Position numbers and translations under genes: made by a program. From Chloroflexota bacterium (GTDB lineage Bacteria > Chloroflexota > Anaerolineae > Caldilineales > Caldilineaceae), in assembly GCA_003577005.1 (NCBI GenBank), contig QEUW01000488.1:1-5787 (forward strand): DNA of 5,787 bases, read 5' to 3'. The notes beneath the pieces were generated by a model that was not told the DNA's origin, searched no databases, and was given only the letters and a program-made list of their open reading frames with translations. Positions 1-5,682 of this stretch are shown piece by piece; position 1 is the first letter of the stretch, and the number at the start of each line of letters is the position of its first letter.

Positions 1-44
1 AGCCAGAGAATCTGCTGTACACCCTGGTCGTAGATCTCGGTCAT
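1..44 (-). CDS. N-terminal fragment of an unidentified leftward gene
   Basis: An ATG on the minus strand at 44-42 opens a frame that stays open to the window edge and reads MTEIYDQGVQQILW. It lies 88 bases downstream of the purD stop on the same strand, so it could be a second gene of the purD transcript or have its own promoter. The ribosome-binding signal is weak: an AGGG lies about 7 bases upstream, inside a small inverted repeat (GATAG-AGCC-CTATC, 45-58). The short sequence resembles the N-terminus of some membrane PAP2-type phosphatases, with an amphipathic start leading to a hydrophobic stretch, but fourteen residues are far too few to assign a family. I infer a real start from its position and open frame; the product is unknown. 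Confidence 0.4.
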   Translation of the reverse strand, partial: MTEIYDQGVQQILW

Positions 45-132
45 GATAGAGCCCTATCGCTTTGACCTGCTGGCATAGTGAGGAAATCGACCGCGGATTT
101 GGCGGATCAAAACGGACGGCTGCGGATGCTTC

Positions 133-1437
133 TCAAGCCTGAACCGCGCCCGCAGAAATCGGCTGATCGGTGGAAATTCGCCCCCCAATATCCCGGCGAT
201 AGTGCGCCTGGGTAAAGTGGATCTGCTCCACACCGGCATAGGCATGGCCGGCCGCAGCGTGGACCGTCGGCCCAAACCCGGTGACATTGAGCACACGCCC
301 CCCGTCTGTCACGACCCGGTCTTCGTGGTGGCGGGCGCCAGCATAGAAGACGAGACAGCCCTGCGCCTCGGCCTGCTCGATGCCCGTGATGGTGCGCCCT
401 TTGGCGTATTCGTTGGGATAGCCACCGGCAGCCATGACCACCGTCACCGCGGCCTGGTTGCGCCAGCGCGGCTTCACCTGGTCGAGCGTCCCGTTGACGC
501 AGGCCAGCAGAATGTCGATCAAGTCGCTCTCCAGCAGCGGCAGCACTACCTGAGCCTCAGGGTCGCCGAGCCGGCAGTTGAATTCCAGCACTTTGGGGCC
601 GGCGGGCGTCAACATCAAGCCGGCATAGAGCACCCCCACATAGGGTCTCCCTTCTGCGGCCATGCCGGCCAGCGTTGGCTGGATCGCTTCGCGTTCCACC
701 TGCGCCAGCAACGCTGGAGTCGCCAGCGGAGAGGGAGCAAAGGCGCCCATGCCGCCGGTGTTGGGGCCATGGTCACCATCGTGTAATCGTTTATGGTCCT
801 GGGCTGCGGGTGTGAGGCGCGCCATCTTGCCGTCGGTAAAGGCCAGCACCGAGAGTTCAGGGCCAGTCAGTCGTTCCTCCAGCAGCACCGTATCGCCGGC
901 GCTGCCAAAGCGGTGGTCGAGCAGGATGCTGCGTAACACCTGGACTGCCTCGGCCATCGTCTCCGGTAGGATGACCCCCTTGCCCGCAGCCAGCCCGCTC
1001 GCCTTGATCACCGGCGGGTGGTCAAGCTGGCGCAGATGGCGGATCGCTTCATCACAGTCGTGAAAGACGGCGGCCTGAGCCGTGGGGATAGCGTGGCGCG
1101 CCATAAACTGTTTTGAAAAAGCCTTGGAGCTTTCCAACTGGGCGGCGGCCTGGTGGGGGCCAAAGATCCGCAGGCCGGCTGTGGTAAAGAGGTCGACAAT
1201 ACCGGCGGCCAGCGGCGCCTCCGGGCCGACTACGGTCAGATCGATCTGCTGGTCGAGCGCAAAATCGCGCAGCCGGGGGAGGTCATCGACCGCAATGGAG
1301 ACCTTTTCCGTCTTGGGCAGCCGGGCGGCGCCGTCATTCCCAGGCGCGATAATGAGCCGCTCCACCTGGGGCGACTGGACGAGTTTCCAGGCCAGGGCGT
1401 GTTCGCGGCCGCCGGAGCCGATCAGCAGAATTTTCAT
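133..1437 (-). CDS. purD: phosphoribosylamine--glycine ligase (GAR synthetase)
   Basis: This cytosolic ATP-dependent enzyme joins glycine to 5-phosphoribosylamine to give glycinamide ribonucleotide, the second step of de novo purine synthesis. The 434-residue product matches the usual family size (about 420-430). The N-terminal domain opens with the nucleotide-binding loop GSGGREHALAW (7-17). The ATP-grasp domain carries KASGLAAGKGV (145-155), DHKRLHDGDHGPNTGGMGA (214-232) and the GARS signature RLGDPEAQ (289-296), with the metal-binding E285 and N287 of EFNCR just before it. The C-terminal domain ends near YRRDIGGR (413-420). The frame is open 19 codons further upstream to 1494, but I chose the ATG at 1437: MKILLIGSGGREH is the canonical start, an AAAGGA ribosome site lies 5 bases before it, and the predicted promoter -10 lies inside the longer frame. 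The gene is monocistronic or heads a leftward transcript, and no other pur gene is in view. I see no damage. Confidence 0.98.
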   Translation of the reverse strand: MKILLIGSGGREHALAWKLVQSPQVERLIIAPGNDGAARLPKTEKVSIAVDDLPRLRDFALDQQIDLTVVGPEAPLAAGIVDLFTTAGLRIFGPHQAAAQLESSKAFSKQFMARHAIPTAQAAVFHDCDEAIRHLRQLDHPPVIKASGLAAGKGVILPETMAEAVQVLRSILLDHRFGSAGDTVLLEERLTGPELSVLAFTDGKMARLTPAAQDHKRLHDGDHGPNTGGMGAFAPSPLATPALLAQVEREAIQPTLAGMAAEGRPYVGVLYAGLMLTPAGPKVLEFNCRLGDPEAQVVLPLLESDLIDILLACVNGTLDQVKPRWRNQAAVTVVMAAGGYPNEYAKGRTITGIEQAEAQGCLVFYAGARHHEDRVVTDGGRVLNVTGFGPTVHAAAGHAYAGVEQIHFTQAHYRRDIGGRISTDQPISAGAVQA

Positions 1438-1442
1438 AGCAT

Positions 1443-1448
1443 TCCTTT
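1443..1448 (-). promoter_or_regulatory. purD ribosome binding site
   Basis: AAAGGA on the minus strand, 5 bases before the ATG at 1437. It decides the purD start in favour of 1437 over the upstream in-frame candidate at 1494. Confidence 0.8.
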
Positions 1449-1451
1449 TGA

Positions 1452-1475
1452 CGCACAGTGATTTGCCGCTGTGCG
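1452..1475. promoter_or_regulatory. operator-like inverted repeat at the purD transcription start
   Basis: The + strand reads CGCACAG, a 10-base spacer, then CTGTGCG, a perfect 7-bp-arm palindrome of 24 bases. It begins just downstream of the predicted purD -10 (1479-1484), spans the expected start site (~1472) and ends 3 bases before the AAAGGA ribosome site. A dimeric repressor bound here would block initiation. As RNA, only a start at or upstream of 1475 would include both arms in a 5' leader hairpin. The symmetry is seen in the sequence; the regulatory role is inferred and the binding protein is unknown. Confidence 0.5.
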
Positions 1476-1478
1476 CCC

Positions 1479-1507
1479 AGCATAGCGAAATCACCTTCGT
1501 TCGTCAA
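1479..1507 (-). promoter_or_regulatory. predicted sigma70-type promoter of purD
   Basis: On the minus strand TTGACG (1507-1502) is separated by exactly 17 bases from TATGCT (1484-1479). These match TTGACA and TATAAT at five and four of six positions. Transcription would start near 1472, giving a leader of about 35 nt with the ribosome site near its end. The spacing and orientation fit purD well. The promoter sits between two palindromes (1452-1475 and 1515-1543). Confidence 0.7.
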
Positions 1508-1514
1508 ATCGGCC

Positions 1515-1543
1515 TGTAGCGCAAGATACCATCTTGCGCTACA
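1515..1543. repeat. perfect 13-bp inverted repeat (hairpin, REP-like)
   Basis: TGTAGCGCAAGAT, the 3-base loop ACC, then ATCTTGCGCTACA: both arms match perfectly over 13 bp. It lies 7 bases upstream of the predicted purD -35. The + strand has a short TTTT four bases after the stem, but no + strand gene ends nearby, so a terminator role is unlikely. The perfect arms and tiny loop resemble a dispersed REP-type palindrome or a high-affinity operator. One window cannot show whether it is repeated in the genome. Confidence 0.7.
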
Positions 1544-1571
1544 CCAGTTTTCTCCCGATGGCCACTCGCTC

Positions 1572-1580
1572 AGAGGATTA
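1572..1580. repeat. left target-site duplication of the MITE-like element
   Basis: AGAGGATTA directly abuts the left terminal inverted repeat and matches the copy at 1734-1742 exactly. Counting the adjoining element bases, the shared string is the 11-mer CAGAGGATTAG. Confidence 0.75.
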
Positions 1581-1733
1581 GGGTGCGTCCGAAATTTGGA
1601 GCGACCACAGAACCTGCATTCCGGGAAAGGGCCGGCGCCCGTTTGCATGAATGGCGCCTCACTGGCCCCGGGCGCCCGCTGGGCGCGGAATGCTTGTCCT
1701 GCCGCCGCTTCGCCCCCAATCCTGGACGCACCC
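1581..1733. mobile_element. MITE-like non-autonomous element, ~153 bp
   Basis: The left end reads GGGTGCGTCC (1581-1590) and the right end is its exact reverse complement GGACGCACCC (1724-1733). Beyond the perfect 10 bp the similarity continues with mismatches to about 24 bp (19 of 24 identical; 1581-1604 against 1733-1710). Internal pairing goes on: GCATTCCG (1616-1623) with CGGAATGC (1686-1693), and GGCGCCC (1634-1640) with GGGCGCC (1670-1676), so most of the element could fold into one long imperfect hairpin. Nine identical bases, AGAGGATTA, flank it on both sides. No credible ORF lies within it. Short length, inverted ends, no coding capacity and a direct duplication are what define a MITE moved in trans by a transposase. 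Several IS families, including members of IS4 and IS5, make 9-bp duplications, but I do not recognise these ends and cannot name the parent. Confidence 0.75.
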
Positions 1734-1742
1734 AGAGGATTA
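1734..1742. repeat. right target-site duplication of the MITE-like element
   Basis: AGAGGATTA follows the right terminal inverted repeat without a gap and matches 1572-1580 exactly. It ends about 27 bases before the predicted extended -10 of the downstream regulator. Confidence 0.75.
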
Positions 1743-1769
1743 GCCTAGCGTGCGAATGGCCGGTGCCTG

Positions 1770-1778
1770 TGGTAAAAT
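1770..1778 (+). promoter_or_regulatory. predicted extended -10 promoter of the Crp/Fnr regulator
   Basis: TGGTAAAAT combines a TGn extension with TAAAAT (1773-1778), five of six matches to TATAAT. No convincing -35 is seen 16-18 bases upstream, as is common for extended -10 promoters. The start site would be near 1785, about 36 nt before the ATG at 1821. The MITE right boundary lies just upstream of where a -35 would be, so the insertion may have replaced earlier upstream control sequence. Confidence 0.55.
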
Positions 1779-1820
1779 AGGATCGAAGCGGATGGCAGAT
1801 TGTTTATTGGTGTATTGTCC

Positions 1821-2534
1821 ATGACCAACGTGCGAAGCAGAACGAGTTCGACCCAAAGCATTGCGCCTAAGTTGCTCGATCTGTGGAAATCTGTCCCCTT
1901 TTTGGCCGGGCTGGAGCCGGAGATCGTCTCGGCGTTGGCCGCGGTGGCGACGCGCCATGCCTACCCTGCTGACGCCATGCTCTTCTGCGAGGGCGACCCG
2001 GTTGCCGGTCTCTTCTTGATCGAAGAGGGTAGCGTCAAGGTCTGCCGCTTTAGCAAAGAGGGCCGCGAACACACCTTGCATGTCTTTCATCGCGGTGACA
2101 CCTTCAACGATGTGCCGGCCTTTGATGGCGGGCCTAATGCGGCCACGGCCATCGCCTTTACCGATGTCGTCGTCTGGCGGGTGGCCCGGTCTGACTTGCA
2201 CCATCTTGGCCAGCGTTATCCTGCCCTGGCGTGGGCATTATTGGAGAGCATTGCGCGGCGAACGCGCTATCTTGTCAACCTCGTGCAGGATTTGTCGGCG
2301 CGCAATGTCAAAGGCCGGCTAGCCCGCCTGTTGCTAGAGCAGGCGCAAGCAGAAGAGCCAAAAGATTGTGCCCAGATGCTGACCCAGGAGGAAATGGCCA
2401 GCCGTCTGGGCACCGTGCGTGAAGTGGTGGGCCGGGCGCTGCGCAGTCTGGCCGCCAGCGGGATCATCGAATTTGACCGTCACCGGATTGTAATCCGCGA
2501 CCCAGAGCGTCTGGCCGAAGAGGCCGATTTGTAA
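1821..2534 (+). CDS. Crp/Fnr-family transcriptional regulator
   Basis: The 237-residue DNA-binding regulator has the family layout: an N-terminal cNMP-binding-type beta-barrel (about residues 25-118, with FCEGDPVAGLFLIEEGSVKV at 55-74), a long dimerisation helix (about 130-160) and a C-terminal winged helix (about 165-230). The recognition helix reads VREVVGRALRSL (199-210); R200, E201 and R205 correspond to the base-contacting R180, E181 and R185 of E. coli CRP, so a TGTGA-like half-site is plausible. The effector pocket is not CRP-like: GDTFNDVPAF (92-101) has D97 where CRP has E72, and the position of the phosphate-binding R82 is alanine (A107/A108). There is no FNR-type N-terminal cysteine cluster. 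The ligand is therefore unknown. A TTG at 1800 would add seven residues; I prefer ATG 1821, though neither has a strong ribosome site. It diverges from purD and lies 75 bp before the nuclease gene. Confidence 0.93.
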   Translation: MTNVRSRTSSTQSIAPKLLDLWKSVPFLAGLEPEIVSALAAVATRHAYPADAMLFCEGDPVAGLFLIEEGSVKVCRFSKEGREHTLHVFHRGDTFNDVPAFDGGPNAATAIAFTDVVVWRVARSDLHHLGQRYPALAWALLESIARRTRYLVNLVQDLSARNVKGRLARLLLEQAQAEEPKDCAQMLTQEEMASRLGTVREVVGRALRSLAASGIIEFDRHRIVIRDPERLAEEADL

Positions 2535-2609
2535 AGATCGGGCCGTCCTTAGGGCCCACGACGCATTCGTGCGTGCTTCTATCCATCCTCCATACCCACA
2601 GGAGAATCG
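2535..2609 (+). promoter_or_regulatory. 75-bp spacer with two small hairpins and the nuclease ribosome site
   Basis: The spacer holds GGGCC/GGCCC (2540-2544 with 2553-2557), then a perfect ACGCA-TTCG-TGCGT stem with a UUCG-type tetraloop (2561-2574). Neither is followed by a T-run, so this is not a clear intrinsic terminator. No good promoter is visible. AGGAG (2600-2604) lies 5 bases before the ATG at 2610 and is a strong ribosome site. The hairpins may partly stop read-through, or stabilise the RNA, between the regulator and the nuclease. Confidence 0.4.
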
Positions 2610-5411
2610 ATGAAAACCCAACTACTTGTGGTCGTACGGTGGCTTGCGCTACCGGTTTTGGCGTTGTTGCTTCACCTGGCGGCTGGCATAACAACCCAAG
2701 CCGCAGCGGTAGATCTCTTTATTTCAGAATATATTGAAGGCACATCCAACAACAAGGCGGTTGAAATCTACAACGGCACCGGCGCAGCGGTGGATCTAGG
2801 GGGTGACGGCTACCAGCTCCAAATGTATTTCAACGGAAACCCAAGCGCCGGGCTGACCATCAACCTCACCGGCGTCGTAGCCCCGGGCGATGTCCATGTC
2901 GTGGCGCATTCGAGCGCTGTTGCTGCCATTCTTGCCCAGGCAGACCAGACCAACGGCGCCGGCTGGTTCAACGGTGACGATGCGGTAGTGCTGCGCAAGG
3001 GCGGCGCCGGTGGTTCCGTTCTCGATGTCATCGGCCAGATCGGTTTTGACCCGGGGACGGAGTGGGGCGCCGGTCTCACCTCCACTGCCGACAACACCCT
3101 GCGCCGCAAGCAGACGATCTGCGCCGGTGACACCGACGGCGGCGATCCCTTCGACCCATCCGTCGAATGGGATGGCTTCGCCACCGACACCTTTGACGGG
3201 CTAGGCAGCCACATAGCGGCCTGTGACGTAGATAATCCACCGACCGTCACCGGCACGGCGCCGCCGGACAGTGCCGTCGGCGTGGCAATTGACGCCAACC
3301 TGGTCATCAACTTTAGCGAGCCGGTGACAGTGAGTGACGGCTGGTTTGCCATTGCCTGTACCCTGAGTGGACCGCACACGGCCACAACGAGCGGCGGCCC
3401 GCAAAGCTTTACGCTGGACCCGGATCTGGACTTTAACCTCGGTGAAAGCTGCACCGTCACTGTGCAGGCGACCAATGTGGTCGACCAGGACGGTACGCCC
3501 GACCTTATGCCTGCCGATTTTGTCTGGTCGTTTCAGGTAGAGGTGCTTTTGGGAGCTTGCTTTGACGGCACCGAAACTCGCATCCACACGATTCAAGGTG
3601 ACAGCGCCTCCAGCCCGCTGGTGGGCAAGGTAGCCGTCATCCAAGGTGTCGTCACCGGCGACTTTCAGGACACTGTAACCGAACTGCGCGGCTTCTATGT
3701 CCAGGAAGAAGACGCCGAAACCGATGCCGACCCCTTGACCTCAGAAGGCTTGTTTGTCTTTGATAGCGGCTTTCCCGTCGATGTCACCGCCGGGGATGCT
3801 GTACGTGTCCGTGGCACGGTCACTGAATTTGGCGCGGGCCGCACCCTGACCGAACTGGCGGGTGTGAGCGACGTGGTGGTCTGTGGAACGGGTGCGACGG
3901 TCACCCCGGTCCCAGTGACATTGCCGGTGGCGGATCTGGCCTACTTTGAGCGCCTGGAAGGGATGTTGGTCACTTTCCCGCAGGAGCTCTTTGTCACCGA
4001 ACATTTCAACCTTGGCCGCTTTGGCGAAGTGCATCTGGCTGCCAGTGGGCGCCTCGTCCAACCCACGCAAGTGGCAGCGCCGGGTGGGCCGGCCCAGGCG
4101 TTGCAAGCGCTCAACGACCGCAGCCGCATCATCCTGGATGACGCCAATCTCCAGCAGAACCGCGACCCAATCATCTACCCGCCGCCCGGCCTCAGCGCAG
4201 ACAACACCTTACGCCTGGGCGACAGCGTGAGCGGATTGACCGGGATTCTTGACGACCGCTTTGACGCCTATCGGGTCCAGCCCACCGCGCTTGTCACTTT
4301 TACACCACTCAACACTCGCCCCGCCGCACCCGACCCGGTGGGCGGAACGCTCAAGGTCGCTAGCTTCAACGTGCTCAACTACTTCACCGCCTTTGGCAAC
4401 AGTTGTGGGCCTACTGGAAACATGGAGTGTCGCGGCGCCAGCGATCCTGATGAACTTCAGCGCCAACGGGCGAAGGTCCTGAGCGCACTGCTGGCGATCG
4501 ACGCCGATCTGGTCGGTCTCATCGAACTGGAGAATAACCCATCGGCGGCGATCCAAGACCTGGTGGTTGGTCTCAACGACGCTTTGGGCGATGGTACCTA
4601 TGCCTTTATCGACACCGGCGCCATCGGCACAGACGCCATCAAGGTCGGGCTGATCTACAAATCGGGCCGGGTAAGCCCGGCTGGCGCTCACGCTATTTTA
4701 GACACGTCGGTCGATCCCCGTTTCATCGACACCAAGAATCGCCCGGTGCTGGCGCAGACCTTTGTCGAAAACGCCAGCGGCGAACGCTTTACGGTGGCCG
4801 TCAATCACCTCAAGTCAAAGGGTTCGGGCTGCAACGACGTGGGCGACCCCGATGTGGGGGATGGTCAGGGCAACTGCAATGGGACGCGCACTGCCGCTGC
4901 GGTGGCTTTGGCGGATTGGCTGGCCGGCGACCCGACCGGCAGCAACGATCCGGACTTCCTGATCATCGGCGACCTCAACTCGTATGCGCTGGAAGACCCG
5001 ATTACGGCCATCGTCGAGCGAGGGTACACCAACCTGATCAGCGTCTTTAGCGGCGCAACCGCCTATTCGTATGTCTTTGAAGGGCAGTTGGGCTATCTCG
5101 ACCATGCCCTGGCCAGCGCTAGCCTGACGCCGCGCGTGATCGGGGTGACTGAGTGGCACATCAACGCCGATGAGCCGCGCGTGCTCGATTACACCTTTGA
5201 CTTCAAATCTGCCGGCCAGATCGTATCGCTGTACAGCCCTGACCCCTACCGTTCGTCCGACCATGACCCGCTGGTAGTTGGGCTCTGCCTGGACGTCACG
5301 CCGCCGGCATTGAGCGTCAACGTGACACCGAACGTATTGTGGCCACCCAATCACAAATATGTGACGGTGAACGTCACGGTCTTCCAACGAACCCGACAAC
5401 GGTACGGGTGA
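2610..5411 (+). CDS. secreted ExeM/NucH-like nuclease with LTD, Ig-like and EEP domains (3' end frameshifted)
   Basis: This is an exported metal-dependent nuclease (or phosphoesterase) predicted to degrade extracellular DNA. As read it has 933 residues. A signal peptide covers 1-33 (MKTQ, hydrophobic core, AAA before VDLFISEY). A lamin-tail domain (34-205) follows, with the family pattern ISEYIEGTSNNKAVEIYN and a late C171/C205 pair. Next are an SbsA-type Ig-like domain (208-311; SAVGVAIDANLVINFSEPV) and an OB-like nucleic-acid-binding region (317-565; VIQGVVTGDF, GFYVQEED, GDAVRVRGTVTEF). The EEP domain (580-893) keeps its catalytic motifs: ASFNVLNYF with N587, LIELENN (E639/E641), VNHLKSKG (H733), GDLNSY (D788, N790), LDHAL (D831, H832) and SSDHDPLVVGL (D884, H885). 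A C-terminal beta-sandwich repeat starts at VTPPALSVNVTPNVLWPPNH (896-915) but is cut off: the frame breaks after NVTV (924) and ends in nine foreign residues. The domain continues in another frame at 5380-5682. A strong AGGAG supports the start. The active site should be intact; the C-terminal anchor or adhesion module is lost unless the shift is an assembly error. Confidence 0.93.
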   Translation: MKTQLLVVVRWLALPVLALLLHLAAGITTQAAAVDLFISEYIEGTSNNKAVEIYNGTGAAVDLGGDGYQLQMYFNGNPSAGLTINLTGVVAPGDVHVVAHSSAVAAILAQADQTNGAGWFNGDDAVVLRKGGAGGSVLDVIGQIGFDPGTEWGAGLTSTADNTLRRKQTICAGDTDGGDPFDPSVEWDGFATDTFDGLGSHIAACDVDNPPTVTGTAPPDSAVGVAIDANLVINFSEPVTVSDGWFAIACTLSGPHTATTSGGPQSFTLDPDLDFNLGESCTVTVQATNVVDQDGTPDLMPADFVWSFQVEVLLGACFDGTETRIHTIQGDSASSPLVGKVAVIQGVVTGDFQDTVTELRGFYVQEEDAETDADPLTSEGLFVFDSGFPVDVTAGDAVRVRGTVTEFGAGRTLTELAGVSDVVVCGTGATVTPVPVTLPVADLAYFERLEGMLVTFPQELFVTEHFNLGRFGEVHLAASGRLVQPTQVAAPGGPAQALQALNDRSRIILDDANLQQNRDPIIYPPPGLSADNTLRLGDSVSGLTGILDDRFDAYRVQPTALVTFTPLNTRPAAPDPVGGTLKVASFNVLNYFTAFGNSCGPTGNMECRGASDPDELQRQRAKVLSALLAIDADLVGLIELENNPSAAIQDLVVGLNDALGDGTYAFIDTGAIGTDAIKVGLIYKSGRVSPAGAHAILDTSVDPRFIDTKNRPVLAQTFVENASGERFTVAVNHLKSKGSGCNDVGDPDVGDGQGNCNGTRTAAAVALADWLAGDPTGSNDPDFLIIGDLNSYALEDPITAIVERGYTNLISVFSGATAYSYVFEGQLGYLDHALASASLTPRVIGVTEWHINADEPRVLDYTFDFKSAGQIVSLYSPDPYRSSDHDPLVVGLCLDVTPPALSVNVTPNVLWPPNHKYVTVNVTVFQRTRQRYG

Positions 5412-5682
5412 TGGCGACACCCCCAATGACATCGTCATCAACAGCGCTACGCAATTCAATCTGCGCGCCGAGCGCGCTGGCGACGGGCAGGGGCGCATCT
5501 ACACGATCACGTATACGGCAGAGGATGCGTGTGGCAACCGGACGGAGGCAAGTGCCCAGGTGGTGGTGCCGGTGAATCAGGGCAGTGTGGTTGCGACCGC
5601 CCTGGTTGCAGATGCCAGCGCCGAGAGCTCGACGCTGAATTTGCGCCTCTTCCTGCCGTTTGTGGCAGGCGCAAACCGGTAA
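5380..5682 (+). pseudogene. out-of-frame C-terminal remnant of the nuclease (beta-sandwich repeat plus LPFV tail)
   Basis: Starting in the +1 frame relative to the upstream ORF, this stretch reads SSNEPDNGTGDGDTPNDIVI, then FNLRAERAGDGQGRIYTITY, AEDACGNRTEASAQVVVPV, and ends LRLFLPFVAGANR before TAA at 5680-5682. It has about 100 codons, no start codon or ribosome site at its beginning, and clear domain sense: it is the second half of the Ig/HYR-like repeat begun at residue 896 of the nuclease. From family memory, about 20 residues normally lie between the NVTV strand and SNEPDNGTGDGDT, so the join looks like a short deletion (length of form 3n+2), not a one-base slip. The tail, a hydrophobic strand with LPFV and a basic end, resembles the terminal LPLV-type motif seen on many Chloroflexota secreted proteins. 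Without the lesion the full protein would have roughly 1,040-1,050 residues. Confidence 0.8.

Noticed and set aside
202..786. A 194-codon + strand open frame opposite purD, and other + strand frames through 662-1461
   Set aside because: They lie wholly antisense to purD, which has every family motif. They are GC-rich shadow frames with Arg/Ser/Pro-rich or otherwise unrecognisable translations and no ribosome sites.
1515..1552. Intrinsic terminator from the 13-bp hairpin followed by TTTT on the + strand
   Set aside because: No + strand gene lies upstream to terminate, the T stretch is only four bases and it is offset from the stem. A repeat or operator reading is preferred.
1458..1780. Small + strand ORFs (1458-1748, 1583-1780) in the intergenic region
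   Set aside because: They run through the purD promoter, the hairpin or the MITE, have no ribosome site, and their translations are low-complexity shadow sequence.
1821..2534. Oxygen-sensing FNR identity for the regulator
   Set aside because: The N-terminal cysteine cluster needed for the iron-sulfur centre is missing; only scattered single cysteines occur (C56, C75, C183).
2540..2578. Intrinsic terminator after the regulator gene
   Set aside because: Two short stems are present, but neither is followed by a U-tract, so terminator function is not supported.
2810..3475. A 221-codon minus-strand open frame inside the nuclease gene (and a 227-codon one at 4815-5498)
   Set aside because: They are antisense to clear LTD/Ig-like and EEP coding sequence. 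The second also crosses the frameshift point, but its translation has no recognisable domain.
5370..5412. Programmed ribosomal frameshift joining the nuclease frame to its C-terminal remnant
   Set aside because: There is no slippery heptamer at the join (GTCACGGTCTTCC) and about 20 residues of the repeat seem absent, which a ribosomal slip would not explain. Deletion or assembly error fits better.
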